Of a stretch of 64,000 nt of DNA, positions 34,647-42,426 are shown piece by piece (the stretch's first letter is position 1; each line of letters opens with the position of its first letter). Under the pieces are notes generated by a model. It made no database searches and was not told the origin of the DNA. It saw nothing but the letters and a program-made list of their open reading frames with translations. The DNA is from JAVVHH01 sp965199585 (lineage in GTDB: Bacteria; Pseudomonadota; Alphaproteobacteria; Acetobacterales; Acetobacteraceae). The stretch is from positions 1,736,001 to 1,800,000 of the forward strand of contig CBDASI010000002.1 in the NCBI GenBank assembly GCA_965199585.1. Reading direction: 5' to 3'. The position numbers and the translations under genes were made by a program.

Positions 34647-35384
34647 CTACTTCCAGAACACGATGCGGCGTTCGGCAGCACCGATCAGGCCGAAGAAGGC
34701 CAGGCTGATGGCCGATGCCACGAAGATCGCCGACCAGACCTGGACGAAATCGATCTGCACCACGGCCTGGTAGATGATCCAGCCCAGCCCGCCATACGCG
34801 CCCAGCATCTCGGTGATGATGGCCACGATCAAGCTGCGCACCGTCGCGACCCGCATCCCGGCGGCGATCAGCGGCAGGGCGGTGGGCAGCCGCAGCCGCC
34901 ACAGGATGCCGAATGGGCCGGCACCAAACGAGCGCAGCAATCCCACGCTGCGCCGATCCACCCGATCGAACCCGGCCAGCGCGCTGAGGAACACGGTGAA
35001 GCCCACCGCCAGCGCCACCATGACGATCTTGGAAGACCAGCCCAGCCCGAACCAGAGCAGCACCAGCGGCGAGTAGGCGGCAACCGGCACCGAGTTGATG
35101 GCAAGCAGCGCCGGCATCACGCCGCGCCGGGTCCAGGGCAGCACCACAAGCAGCACCGCAAAACCAATGCCGATCAGTGACCCGGCCGCGTAGCCGAGCA
35201 AAGCCTCCGCCAACGTCACCCCACCGGCGTGCATCAAGGACAGGCGCTGATCCCAGATGGACAGCAGGATCTCGCTGAATGCCGGCAGGGTATAGGCGGG
35301 CAGGTGCAGGCCCCGGGCCAAGCCCTCCCACACCGCCATCAACAGCAGGCCGCCCAGCAGGCCGCGCGCGGTGGAGCGGCTCAT
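34647..35384 (-). CDS. SsuC/ThiX-type ABC transporter permease (second of pair)
   Basis: 245-residue membrane subunit. The coupling loop reads GFDRVDRRSVGLLRSFGAGPFGILWRLRLPTALPLIAAGMRVATVRSLI. ATG 35384 overlaps the stop of the preceding permease as ATGA. Pairs with the 35381-36133 permease in the importer whose binding protein is ThiY-like. Confidence 0.9.
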   Translation of the reverse strand: MSRSTARGLLGGLLLMAVWEGLARGLHLPAYTLPAFSEILLSIWDQRLSLMHAGGVTLAEALLGYAAGSLIGIGFAVLLVVLPWTRRGVMPALLAINSVPVAAYSPLVLLWFGLGWSSKIVMVALAVGFTVFLSALAGFDRVDRRSVGLLRSFGAGPFGILWRLRLPTALPLIAAGMRVATVRSLIVAIITEMLGAYGGLGWIIYQAVVQIDFVQVWSAIFVASAISLAFFGLIGAAERRIVFWK

Positions 35385-36133
35385 TGCTCGGCGCTCCAGA
35401 ACACCAGCCGCCGCTCAGTTTCCGCGACCGCCGCATAGAAGCCGGTGCCCAGCACGGCGGCGCACAGGATCGCAGCCCACAAACCCACCACGTTCTCGGT
35501 GTACATCGCCTGCAGCAGCAACACGCCGAGTCCGGTGGTGTCGCCGAACCACTCGCCCACGATAGCGCCGACCAGGCTGAGCGAAGCACCCAGGCGCAGC
35601 GCAACGAAGATCTGCGGCAGGGCGGTGGGCAGTTGCAGCCGCAGCATCAGCGCCCGTCCACTGGCGCCGAAGCTACGGAGCAGCGCGACCTGGGCCGGGT
35701 CGACGGAGCGGAGGCCCAGCAGCGTGTTCACCGTGACGGGAAAGAAGGTGAGGTAGAACGCGATAACGGCCTTGGCCAGCAGCGTATTGCCGAACCACAG
35801 CACGACCAGCGCTCCGAAGGCGATCACCGGAATGGTCTGCGACACAATGAAGATAGGGAACAGCATGTCCCGCAGCACCGGCCAGCGGAAGAACGCCAAA
35901 CCGTTGACCACGCCGACCACGGCGCCGAAGGCGAAGCCGATGAGCGTTTCCTCCAACGTGCGCAGGAAACCGTCCAGATAGGCGCCCGGGGTGGCGGCGA
36001 CGGCGGCAAGGATGGCGGACAGCCGAGGCAGGTAGGCCGGCCGGATGCCGAACACCACGACCGCCCCCTCCCACAGCAACCCGGCGATCAGCAACCCGGC
36101 CAGCAATCGCCCCAGCGATGCAGCGAAGCGCAT
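35381..36133 (-). CDS. SsuC/ThiX-type ABC transporter permease (first of pair)
   Basis: 250-residue membrane subunit with coupling loop GLRSVDPAQVALLRSFGASGRALMLRLQLPTALPQIFVALRLGASLSLVGAIVGEW. It is visibly similar to the following permease in that loop (LLRSFGA, LPTALP), so the two probably arose by duplication. Start ATG 36133, 5 bp past the binding-protein stop. Confidence 0.9.
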   Translation of the reverse strand: MRFAASLGRLLAGLLIAGLLWEGAVVVFGIRPAYLPRLSAILAAVAATPGAYLDGFLRTLEETLIGFAFGAVVGVVNGLAFFRWPVLRDMLFPIFIVSQTIPVIAFGALVVLWFGNTLLAKAVIAFYLTFFPVTVNTLLGLRSVDPAQVALLRSFGASGRALMLRLQLPTALPQIFVALRLGASLSLVGAIVGEWFGDTTGLGVLLLQAMYTENVVGLWAAILCAAVLGTGFYAAVAETERRLVFWSAEQ

Positions 36134-36138
36134 GGGGG

Positions 36139-37143
36139 TCAGGCTAGTCGGTCGGCCACCGGAATGGCGTCGAGGAAGCTGCGGTCGTAGGCGGCGGCCA
36201 GATCCACCGGCTTCTTGATCACCTCGTATTTGAGCAGGAAGTCATGCGCGGATTTGACCGCATCCTGGTTGATCCACAGCAACCCGTCCTGGCTCGCCTG
36301 TCCCGCCACCATCAGCTTCCCGGCCTCGGTCAGCATGAACTCCTGGGCGGCACGGTCCAGCGTCGGCGCCACCGCCATGACAGTGTCCACGCCGGCCTTG
36401 GGGTCCCGCAGTGCCTCGCGCCAGCCGCGGATGGAGGCGCGCAGGAAGCCGCGCACCAGCTCCGGCTTCCCTTTCACCGTCGCCTCGCTGGCGATCACCG
36501 TGTCGCGCGGAAAGGTCACGCCGTAATCCTCCGGCACGAAGCGGCGCAGCTTGTCGGCGCCCATGCGGGTAAGCAGCGTGTAGTATTCGTTGTAAACGGT
36601 GGCGGTCGCGACGTCGCTCTGGCCGTCGATGAACGGTGTCATGCTCACCTGCTGCGGTTGCAACGTCAGCTCGCCCGGCTTGATGCCGGCCTGGGCCAGC
36701 ATGCCGAGCAGCACGTAATTGGCACCGGTGAACCAGGTGGTGACGGTCTTGCCGCGGAAATCCGGCAGCGTCTTGATCGGGCCGTCGGCGCGGGACACGA
36801 ACACGAACGGCGTCACCTGATGTGAGATGCCGACGCACACCACCGGCAATCCCTTGTCCCGTGCCGCGAACACGCTGTCCGTGCCGCCCGACAGGCCGAA
36901 CGTGTCGGCACCGGTGGCGACCAGGTTCTCGGTCAGCAGGTTGGGCCCGCCGGGGTTGATGGTGAGATCGATGCCCTCGGCCGCATAGTATCCACGCGCC
37001 TTGGCCAGGTAGAACCCGGCGAACTGCGTCTGCGGCAGCCATTTCAGCCGCAGGCTGGCCTTGGTGAGCGTCTGCGCACGCACGTTGAAAGCGGGAAGGG
37101 TCGCGGAGGCCGCAAGGGTTGCGAGCAGGTGCCGTCTGTTCAT
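36139..37143 (-). CDS. NMT1/THI5-like (ThiY-type) substrate-binding protein
   Basis: 334 residues with a twin-arginine-like signal (MNRRHLLATLAASATLPAF). The mature start SLRLKWLPQTQFAGFYLAKARGYYAAEGIDLTINPGG is the signature of the THI5/ThiY group, which binds pyrimidines such as formyl-aminopyrimidine or other planar heterocycles. That suggests, but does not prove, a heterocyclic ligand. ATG 37143 lies 16 bp after the class II aldolase gene. Serves the two permeases that follow and the ATPase at 37900. Confidence 0.87.
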   Translation of the reverse strand: MNRRHLLATLAASATLPAFNVRAQTLTKASLRLKWLPQTQFAGFYLAKARGYYAAEGIDLTINPGGPNLLTENLVATGADTFGLSGGTDSVFAARDKGLPVVCVGISHQVTPFVFVSRADGPIKTLPDFRGKTVTTWFTGANYVLLGMLAQAGIKPGELTLQPQQVSMTPFIDGQSDVATATVYNEYYTLLTRMGADKLRRFVPEDYGVTFPRDTVIASEATVKGKPELVRGFLRASIRGWREALRDPKAGVDTVMAVAPTLDRAAQEFMLTEAGKLMVAGQASQDGLLWINQDAVKSAHDFLLKYEVIKKPVDLAAAYDRSFLDAIPVADRLA

Positions 37144-37159
37144 GGGAGGTGCTCCGGGG

Positions 37160-37903
37160 TCAGCTGCGGTAGGAGGGGTCGGCGCGGTCGAGTTGGCGGA
37201 GCAGGCCGGGCCATTCGCGCTGGCCGGGTCGCTGGATGTCGCCCATTTGGCCCCAGAATTGGGCGTTCGCCTTGGCGCAGACCTCGTGCGACGGAACGGT
37301 CAGCGACGTCCCCGACGCCTGCATATGCAGTTGGATGCGAGCGGCGCGCTCGAAGTAGTAGAGCATCATGAACGCCTCGGCCGGCGTCTGCCCAACCGTC
37401 AGCGTGCCGTGGTTGCGCATCAGCAGGACGGGCTTGTCGCCGAGGTTGGCGACCAGGCGCTCCCGCTCCGCCAAATCGATGGCAACGCCCTCATAGGGGT
37501 GGAAGCCCTGGCGGCCATAGAACCACATGGAGAACTGGCTCAACGGCAGCAGCCCGGCCTCCTGCCCGGTGATCGCCACGCCGGCATCGGAGTGCGTATG
37601 CAACACGCAGGCGGCATCGTGCCGTGCCGCATGGATCGCACCGTGGATAACGAAGCCCGCGGCGTTGACCGCGTGCGGCGTGTCGTCGAGCTTGCGGCCC
37701 TCGATGTCGATCTTGACCAGCGAGGACGCGGTGATCTCCTCGAACAGCATGCCGTAGGGATTGATCAGGAACTGATCGTCATGCCCCGGCACCCGCAGCG
37801 AGATGTGGTTGTAGATCAGATCGTCCACACCCATTCGCGCCACCAGCCGGTAGCAGGCGGCCAGATCGATGCGGGCCTGCCGCTCCGCCGGGTCCATTGT
37901 CAT
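37160..37903 (-). CDS. Class II aldolase/adducin-family protein
   Basis: 247 residues. Early YNHISLRVPG, the zinc-binding VLHTHSDAGVA and the later LMRNHGTLTVG are the family's metal and active-site blocks. It is inserted between an ABC ATPase gene and its binding-protein gene. ATG 37903 overlaps the ATPase stop (ATGA). The sequence resembles the adducin-like branch of catabolic clusters more than sugar-phosphate aldolases. It is not closely similar to the 1248-1967 protein. Reaction unknown. Confidence 0.85.
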   Translation of the reverse strand: MTMDPAERQARIDLAACYRLVARMGVDDLIYNHISLRVPGHDDQFLINPYGMLFEEITASSLVKIDIEGRKLDDTPHAVNAAGFVIHGAIHAARHDAACVLHTHSDAGVAITGQEAGLLPLSQFSMWFYGRQGFHPYEGVAIDLAERERLVANLGDKPVLLMRNHGTLTVGQTPAEAFMMLYYFERAARIQLHMQASGTSLTVPSHEVCAKANAQFWGQMGDIQRPGQREWPGLLRQLDRADPSYRS

Positions 37904-38721
37904 GCCGCCACCGGCACCGATGCCGAAAAGCTCTTCATACTTTCCTCCTCGATCGCAGCCAGAATTTCGCGTTTAAGGGCGATGAACTCCGGCGTCAGCA
38001 CCAGGCCGGCATCGCGCGGGCGGGGCAGGTCCACGCGTCGCTCGAGCTTCACCCGGCCGGGCCGGGCGGTCATGACCAGCACGCGGTCACCGAGGAAGAT
38101 CGCCTCGTCCACGTCGTGGGTGATGAACAGGATGGTGCGGCGGTGCCGCTCCCAGACGTCCAGCAGCCAGCGCTGCATGATGGTGCGCGTCAGCGCATCG
38201 AGCGCGCCGAACGGCTCGTCCAGCAGCATCAGGTCGCGCTCGAACAGAAAGGTCCGCATCAGCGCCACGCGCTGCCGCATGCCGCCGGAAAGCTGGTGCG
38301 GATACTGGTCCTCGAACCCGGCCAGCCCGAACTCCGGCACCATGTGCCGCGCCTTGGCACGCGCCTCGCGCTTCGGCGCCCCCTCGATCTCGTTCGCCAG
38401 GATCGCGTTGTCGATCACGCTGCGCCACGGCAGCAGCAAGTCGCGCTGCGGCATGAACGCGACCTGCCCCAGCAACTCGGACGCGTGGCAGCCACGGCCC
38501 CTGAACCGCATCGCGCCGCCCGCATCGGGCTCCTCCAGCCCGGCGACCATGTTGAACAGCGTGCTCTTGCCACAGCCGGACGGGCCGACGACGGTGACGA
38601 ACTCGCCCGCCGGCACGGACAACTCGAGCCCCTCGAGCGCCACGGTGCGGCCAAAGGTCTTGGAGATGCCGCGCATCTCAAGCAGGTCCGGGATCGTGCG
38701 ATCGTTTGCCGCGAGGGCCAC
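37900..38721 (-). CDS. SsuB/ThiZ-type ABC transporter ATP-binding protein
   Basis: 273 residues with GPSGCGKS, LSGGMRQR, LMLLDEPFGALD and FITHDVDEAIFLGDR. The start is placed at GTG 38721 because AAGGA lies 7 bases upstream and the ABC domain begins soon after. The frame is open to 39138, but that part would run through the divergent promoter region and into the GntR gene. First gene of the leftward run; the permease and binding-protein genes follow after the aldolase gene. Confidence 0.88.
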   Translation of the reverse strand: MALAANDRTIPDLLEMRGISKTFGRTVALEGLELSVPAGEFVTVVGPSGCGKSTLFNMVAGLEEPDAGGAMRFRGRGCHASELLGQVAFMPQRDLLLPWRSVIDNAILANEIEGAPKREARAKARHMVPEFGLAGFEDQYPHQLSGGMRQRVALMRTFLFERDLMLLDEPFGALDALTRTIMQRWLLDVWERHRRTILFITHDVDEAIFLGDRVLVMTARPGRVKLERRVDLPRPRDAGLVLTPEFIALKREILAAIEEESMKSFSASVPVAA

Positions 38722-38838
38722 GCTGATGTCCTTGTCTGTCCAGGCCGGACACAGCAAGGCCCATGCCAATGAGAGGACAAGCAGCGCGACGCTTGCCGTG
38801 CGACCGCCATGGGCTACATTGCATGTATGCCTAGAATG

Positions 38839-38853
38839 TAGGTTTGTACACAC
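38839..38853. promoter_or_regulatory. Candidate GntR operator, copy 1
   Basis: TAGGTTTGTACACAC lies directly against the GntR start codon in the 132-bp gap to the divergent ATPase gene. It shares GTTTGTA-Y-A-Y with a second copy at 39582-39596 before the SDR gene. Occupancy here would block GntR translation or transcription and could also affect the leftward promoter. Confidence 0.4.
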
Positions 38854-39561
38854 ATGCGCGTTTCGGAAGCACAACAACGAGCGACCAGACCACGAAACGA
38901 GCAAGCGGCGCCGACTGACCCGGCGCAAACGCGGGCCAGCCTGGTGCATCGCCAACTGCAGACCGAGATTGCCGAAGGCCGCATCGAGCCCGGTGCCAAG
39001 CTGGACGAACAGGAGATCGCCGAGCGTTTCGGCGTCTCCCGCACCCCGGTGCGCGAGGCATTCCGCCTGCTCGCGGCCGACGATCTCGTGGAGTTGCGCG
39101 GTCGCCAGGGTGCCGCCGTCCGTGTGATCGGCGTGCATGCGCTGGTTGAGATGTTTCAGGTGATGGGTGAGTTGGAAGGCCTATGCGCCCGGCTCGCGGC
39201 GCGCCGGTTGACGCCATCGCAAAAGACCGTCCTGACCGCGATACACGAGCGATTGGTGGCTGTGGCCGACCAGGGCGCGGACGTGTTCTACGACGTGAAC
39301 CAGGAATTCCACGAGGCGATCTACGAGGCCTCCTGCAACGGCTTCCTGGCCGATCAGACCCGGCGTTTGCGCAATCGCGTGGCGGGGTATCGGCGCCGGG
39401 TCACGCGGATGCCCAACCGGATCGCCGACACCCTGCGGGAACACCAGGCGATCATGGACGCGATCTTCGCGCACGATGCAGACCGCGCTCATGCCGCCAT
39501 GAGAGCGCACCTGACGCTGCTCGGCGACAACCTGCTCGACTTCATCGCCGCGTTCGACTGA
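38854..39561 (+). CDS. GntR-family (FCD subfamily) transcriptional regulator
   Basis: 235 residues. The winged helix-turn-helix is at about 30-85 with KLDEQEIAERFGVSRTPVREAFRLL. The C-terminal FCD domain has the metal-ligand pattern in NQEFHEAIYEAS and LREHQAIMDAI with a later H in AHAAMRAHL. FCD regulators usually bind carboxylic acids. It lies between a six-gene leftward run and a four-gene rightward run and probably controls both. Start ATG 38854. Confidence 0.92.
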   Translation: MRVSEAQQRATRPRNEQAAPTDPAQTRASLVHRQLQTEIAEGRIEPGAKLDEQEIAERFGVSRTPVREAFRLLAADDLVELRGRQGAAVRVIGVHALVEMFQVMGELEGLCARLAARRLTPSQKTVLTAIHERLVAVADQGADVFYDVNQEFHEAIYEASCNGFLADQTRRLRNRVAGYRRRVTRMPNRIADTLREHQAIMDAIFAHDADRAHAAMRAHLTLLGDNLLDFIAAFD

Positions 39562-39581
39562 GCATTGGTATGCAAATTGCC

Positions 39582-39596
39582 TATGTTTGTATATCG
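39582..39596. promoter_or_regulatory. Candidate GntR operator, copy 2
   Basis: TATGTTTGTATATCG in the 52-bp gap between the GntR and SDR genes matches copy 1 at 38839-38853 in 10 or more positions around GTTTGTA. A GGAG ribosome site follows before GTG 39614. Suggests a separate promoter for the enzyme genes under the same regulator. Confidence 0.4.
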
Positions 39597-39613
39597 AATA
39601 ACGGAGAACTCGC

Positions 39614-40405
39614 GTGCACCTTGGCCTTTCCAACAAGACCGTCCTGATCACCGGCGCTTCTCAGGGCATCGGCCTGGCCTGCGCCCACACTTTCGCCGCC
39701 GAAGGCTGCCATCTGCATCTCGCGGCGCGCAACATTGCGGCGATGGAGCAGGCCAAGGCGGAAATCGAGGGGAAGCACGGCGTCCGCGTCACGGTGCACG
39801 GGGCCGATCTGTCCAGCACGGAGGCGATGGAGGCGCTGGCCGAAGCGGCGGCGGATACCGACATCGTGGTGAACAATGCCGGCGACATCCCGGCGGGGTC
39901 GCTGGGCGTGGTGACGGATGCGGCGCTGCGGGCCGGCTTCGACCTCAAAGTGTTCGGCTACATCACCCTGACCCGCGCCTTCTACGCCCGGCTGAAAGCC
40001 CGGGACATAAAGGGGAGCGGAGTCATCGTGAACATCATCGGCAATTCCGGCGAGAACTGGGACGCTAGCTACTTCGCCGGCTCGACCGGGAACGCGGCGC
40101 TGATGTCGTTCACCAAGGCGATCGGCGGCGCCAGCCTGAACGATGGCGTGCGCGTGGTCGGCATCAATCCGGGCCCGGTGGCGACCGCGCGGATGCTGAA
40201 GATCATGAAGCGCAAGGCAATCGACATGCTGGGCGACGAGGCCCGTTGGGAGGAGCTCTACGACCGCTATCCCGGCAAGCGGCCGGCGACGGCCGAGGAA
40301 GTCGCCGACCTCACCGCCTTCCTGGCCTCGCCGCGGGCCGGCTACATCACCGGCACCGTGGTCACCATCGATGGCGGCATCTCGGCCCGCGGCTCGGTGA
40401 TCTGA
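39614..40405 (+). CDS. Short-chain dehydrogenase/reductase with non-canonical active site
   Basis: 263 residues. The NAD(P) fold TGASQGIG is at 14-21, NNAGD follows, and the C-terminal TGTVVTIDGGISARG is typical. At the catalytic position Tyr153 is followed by FAGSTGNAAL, so the Lys of YxxxK is replaced by Ser. A recognised SDR branch has this YxAGSxGNAAL form, so the protein need not be dead, but its chemistry may differ. GTG 39614 has GGAG 7 bases upstream. Ends in TGATG with the aminotransferase. Confidence 0.85.
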   Translation: MHLGLSNKTVLITGASQGIGLACAHTFAAEGCHLHLAARNIAAMEQAKAEIEGKHGVRVTVHGADLSSTEAMEALAEAAADTDIVVNNAGDIPAGSLGVVTDAALRAGFDLKVFGYITLTRAFYARLKARDIKGSGVIVNIIGNSGENWDASYFAGSTGNAALMSFTKAIGGASLNDGVRVVGINPGPVATARMLKIMKRKAIDMLGDEARWEELYDRYPGKRPATAEEVADLTAFLASPRAGYITGTVVTIDGGISARGSVI

Positions 40406-41538
40406 TGGCGGATTTGCTGACCCGCAACCGCTATTTCGACACTCTGGCGAGCACGCCGGGGCTGATGTGGATGGGGCAGAACACCAACCACATTCCGGCG
40501 CATCCCGCCGTGCAGCAGGCGATGATCGCCTCGGTCGAGGCCGGCGAATACAACGCCTACGCCCCGCCACTCGGCTTCGAGGCGCTGCGGGCCGCGATCA
40601 CCGTCGATCTCGGCGTGCCGGGGGCCGAAGCGCTGGTGACAGAAGGCGGGGTCAGCGCCCTCGCCATGGTCTGCCGCGCGCGCTGCCGGCCCGGCACCAC
40701 CTTCGTCACCACCGATCCGACCTGGAAATGGCCGTGCCTGTTCGCGCGACAGGCGGGCGCGGAGGTGATCGAGATCCCGATCTACGGGCCGGAAACCGGC
40801 TATCGGCTGACACCCGCGGCGTTGGAAGCCGCGGTGGACCACCGCACCGCCATCATCTACCTGGTCGATCCGAACAATCCGCTAGGGATCTGCTACACCG
40901 CCGACGAGATCCGCGCCTTTGCCGCGATCGCACGGGGGTGCGGCGCGCTGCTGGTGCATGATTGCACCTATCGCGACTTCGCCGAGGGCCACCATCCAGC
41001 GCTGCTGGAGGCGCCGGACCATGCGGTAGTGTCGCTGTCGTTTTCCAAATGGCTCGGTCTGGCTGGCCTGCGCATCGGCGCGCTGGTCACCCCGCCGGCC
41101 CTGTTCGCGGAGTTCGCCGGTCAGGCGACCAGCGTGTTGGGCGCCAGCGTGGTGGCGCAGCGTGCGGCGATGGCCGGGCTGGCGATGAAGGCGGAATGGA
41201 TGACGACGGTGCGCGCCATCGACGATGCCAACAAGCAGCGTATCCATGCCGCAGTCGCCGGCATCGCGGGTTTTTCCATTCCAGTGTGGCCCAGCCACGG
41301 CAATTTCCTGGTGATCGAAACGGATGGAGCCGGCATCCGCCCGGAGGCCCTGGTCGAGTGCTTCAACCGGCGGGGCATCATGATCCGCCAGGGCACCTAT
41401 CACACCGCCCGTTTCGGCGACCGCTTCGTCAAGGTCAGCACCTCCGTGCCGGAAGCCTGGGCCGAGCGCTTCTGCGCCCTGTTGCCCGAGCTGGTGGCGG
41501 AGGCCCGCACGCTGAACGACGTCCCACCGCAATTCTAG
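40405..41538 (+). CDS. Class I/II PLP-dependent aminotransferase
   Basis: 377 residues. The PLP Lys lies in SLSFSKWLGLAGLRIG, the DPNNPLG motif and the HDCTYRDF Asp/Tyr pair contact PLP, and a C-terminal FVKVSTSVPE replaces the usual FRLSF-type Arg block. ATG 40405 shares its A with the SDR stop. It would transfer an amino group to or from a 2-oxo acid. With the carbamoylase two genes on, it could take the freed amino acid to its 2-oxo acid. Confidence 0.9.
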   Translation: MADLLTRNRYFDTLASTPGLMWMGQNTNHIPAHPAVQQAMIASVEAGEYNAYAPPLGFEALRAAITVDLGVPGAEALVTEGGVSALAMVCRARCRPGTTFVTTDPTWKWPCLFARQAGAEVIEIPIYGPETGYRLTPAALEAAVDHRTAIIYLVDPNNPLGICYTADEIRAFAAIARGCGALLVHDCTYRDFAEGHHPALLEAPDHAVVSLSFSKWLGLAGLRIGALVTPPALFAEFAGQATSVLGASVVAQRAAMAGLAMKAEWMTTVRAIDDANKQRIHAAVAGIAGFSIPVWPSHGNFLVIETDGAGIRPEALVECFNRRGIMIRQGTYHTARFGDRFVKVSTSVPEAWAERFCALLPELVAEARTLNDVPPQF

Positions 41539-41547
41539 GAGCTGACA

Positions 41548-42426
41548 ATGCGCATCACGACCTCGGACGGTATCGCTCTCCATGTCGAGGAGGCTGGTTC
41601 CGGCACGCCGATCCTGTTCATCCATGAATTCGGCGGCAACCATGCCAGCTGGGAGCCGCAGCTGCGGCATTTCAGCCGCCGCCACCGCTGCATCACCTAC
41701 GCCGCTCGCGGCTATCCACCGTCCGACGTCCCGAACGACGTCACCCGATATTCCCAAGCTATCGCCGTGGCCGATGCGATTGCGGTGCTGGACGGGCTCG
41801 GCATCCCCAAGGCGCACATCGTCGGCCTGTCGATGGGTGGGTTCGCCACGGTCCATTTCGGCCTGACGCATCCGGATCGCGCCCTGTCGCTGACCGTAGC
41901 CGGCGCCGGCTACGGGGCAGAGAAGCAGCACGAGGACTACTTCCGCGGCGTCTCGCGCGAAGTCGCCGACAAGTTCGAGACGCTGGGTGCTGCGGCTTTC
42001 GCGCCCATCTATGCCGAGGGCGCCAGCCGGGTGCAATTCCAGGCCAAGGATCCCCGCGGTTGGCGCGAGTTCGCGGACCGGCTGGCCACGCATTCAAGCA
42101 AAGGTGCGGCGCTGACCATGCGCGGCGTGCAGGCGATGCGCCCCTCGCTGTGGGACCTTGAGGACGGGCTCAAGCGCATGTTGGTCCCAACGCTGGTGAT
42201 CGTCGGCGACGAGGACGATCACTGCCTCCAACCCGGCCTGTTCCTGAAGCGCACGATCCCCGCGTGCGGCCTCAGCGTGTTCCCCAAGACAGGTCACACG
42301 CTGAACCTGGAGGAGCCCGCGATGTTCAACGCCGTGTTGGCCGAGTTCATCGCCCAGGTCGAAGCCGGCGCCTGGTTGCCGCGCGACCCGCGGGCACTCC
42401 CGGGTCAGGTGATGCGGACCTCGTGA
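41548..42426 (+). CDS. Alpha/beta-hydrolase fold protein
   Basis: 292 residues. The nucleophile elbow is GLSMGG, the acid is in IVGDEDDHCLQP and the His in GHTLNLEEP. Early FIHEFGGNHASWEPQ gives the oxyanion region, and AARGYPPSDVP is typical of the haloalkane/epoxide/enol-lactone group. No signal peptide. Starts after AGGAG at ATG 41548 and ends as GTGA with the carbamoylase. Could cleave an ester, lactone or carbon-carbon bond of a ring-opened acid; not resolved. Confidence 0.87.
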   Translation: MRITTSDGIALHVEEAGSGTPILFIHEFGGNHASWEPQLRHFSRRHRCITYAARGYPPSDVPNDVTRYSQAIAVADAIAVLDGLGIPKAHIVGLSMGGFATVHFGLTHPDRALSLTVAGAGYGAEKQHEDYFRGVSREVADKFETLGAAAFAPIYAEGASRVQFQAKDPRGWREFADRLATHSSKGAALTMRGVQAMRPSLWDLEDGLKRMLVPTLVIVGDEDDHCLQPGLFLKRTIPACGLSVFPKTGHTLNLEEPAMFNAVLAEFIAQVEAGAWLPRDPRALPGQVMRTS

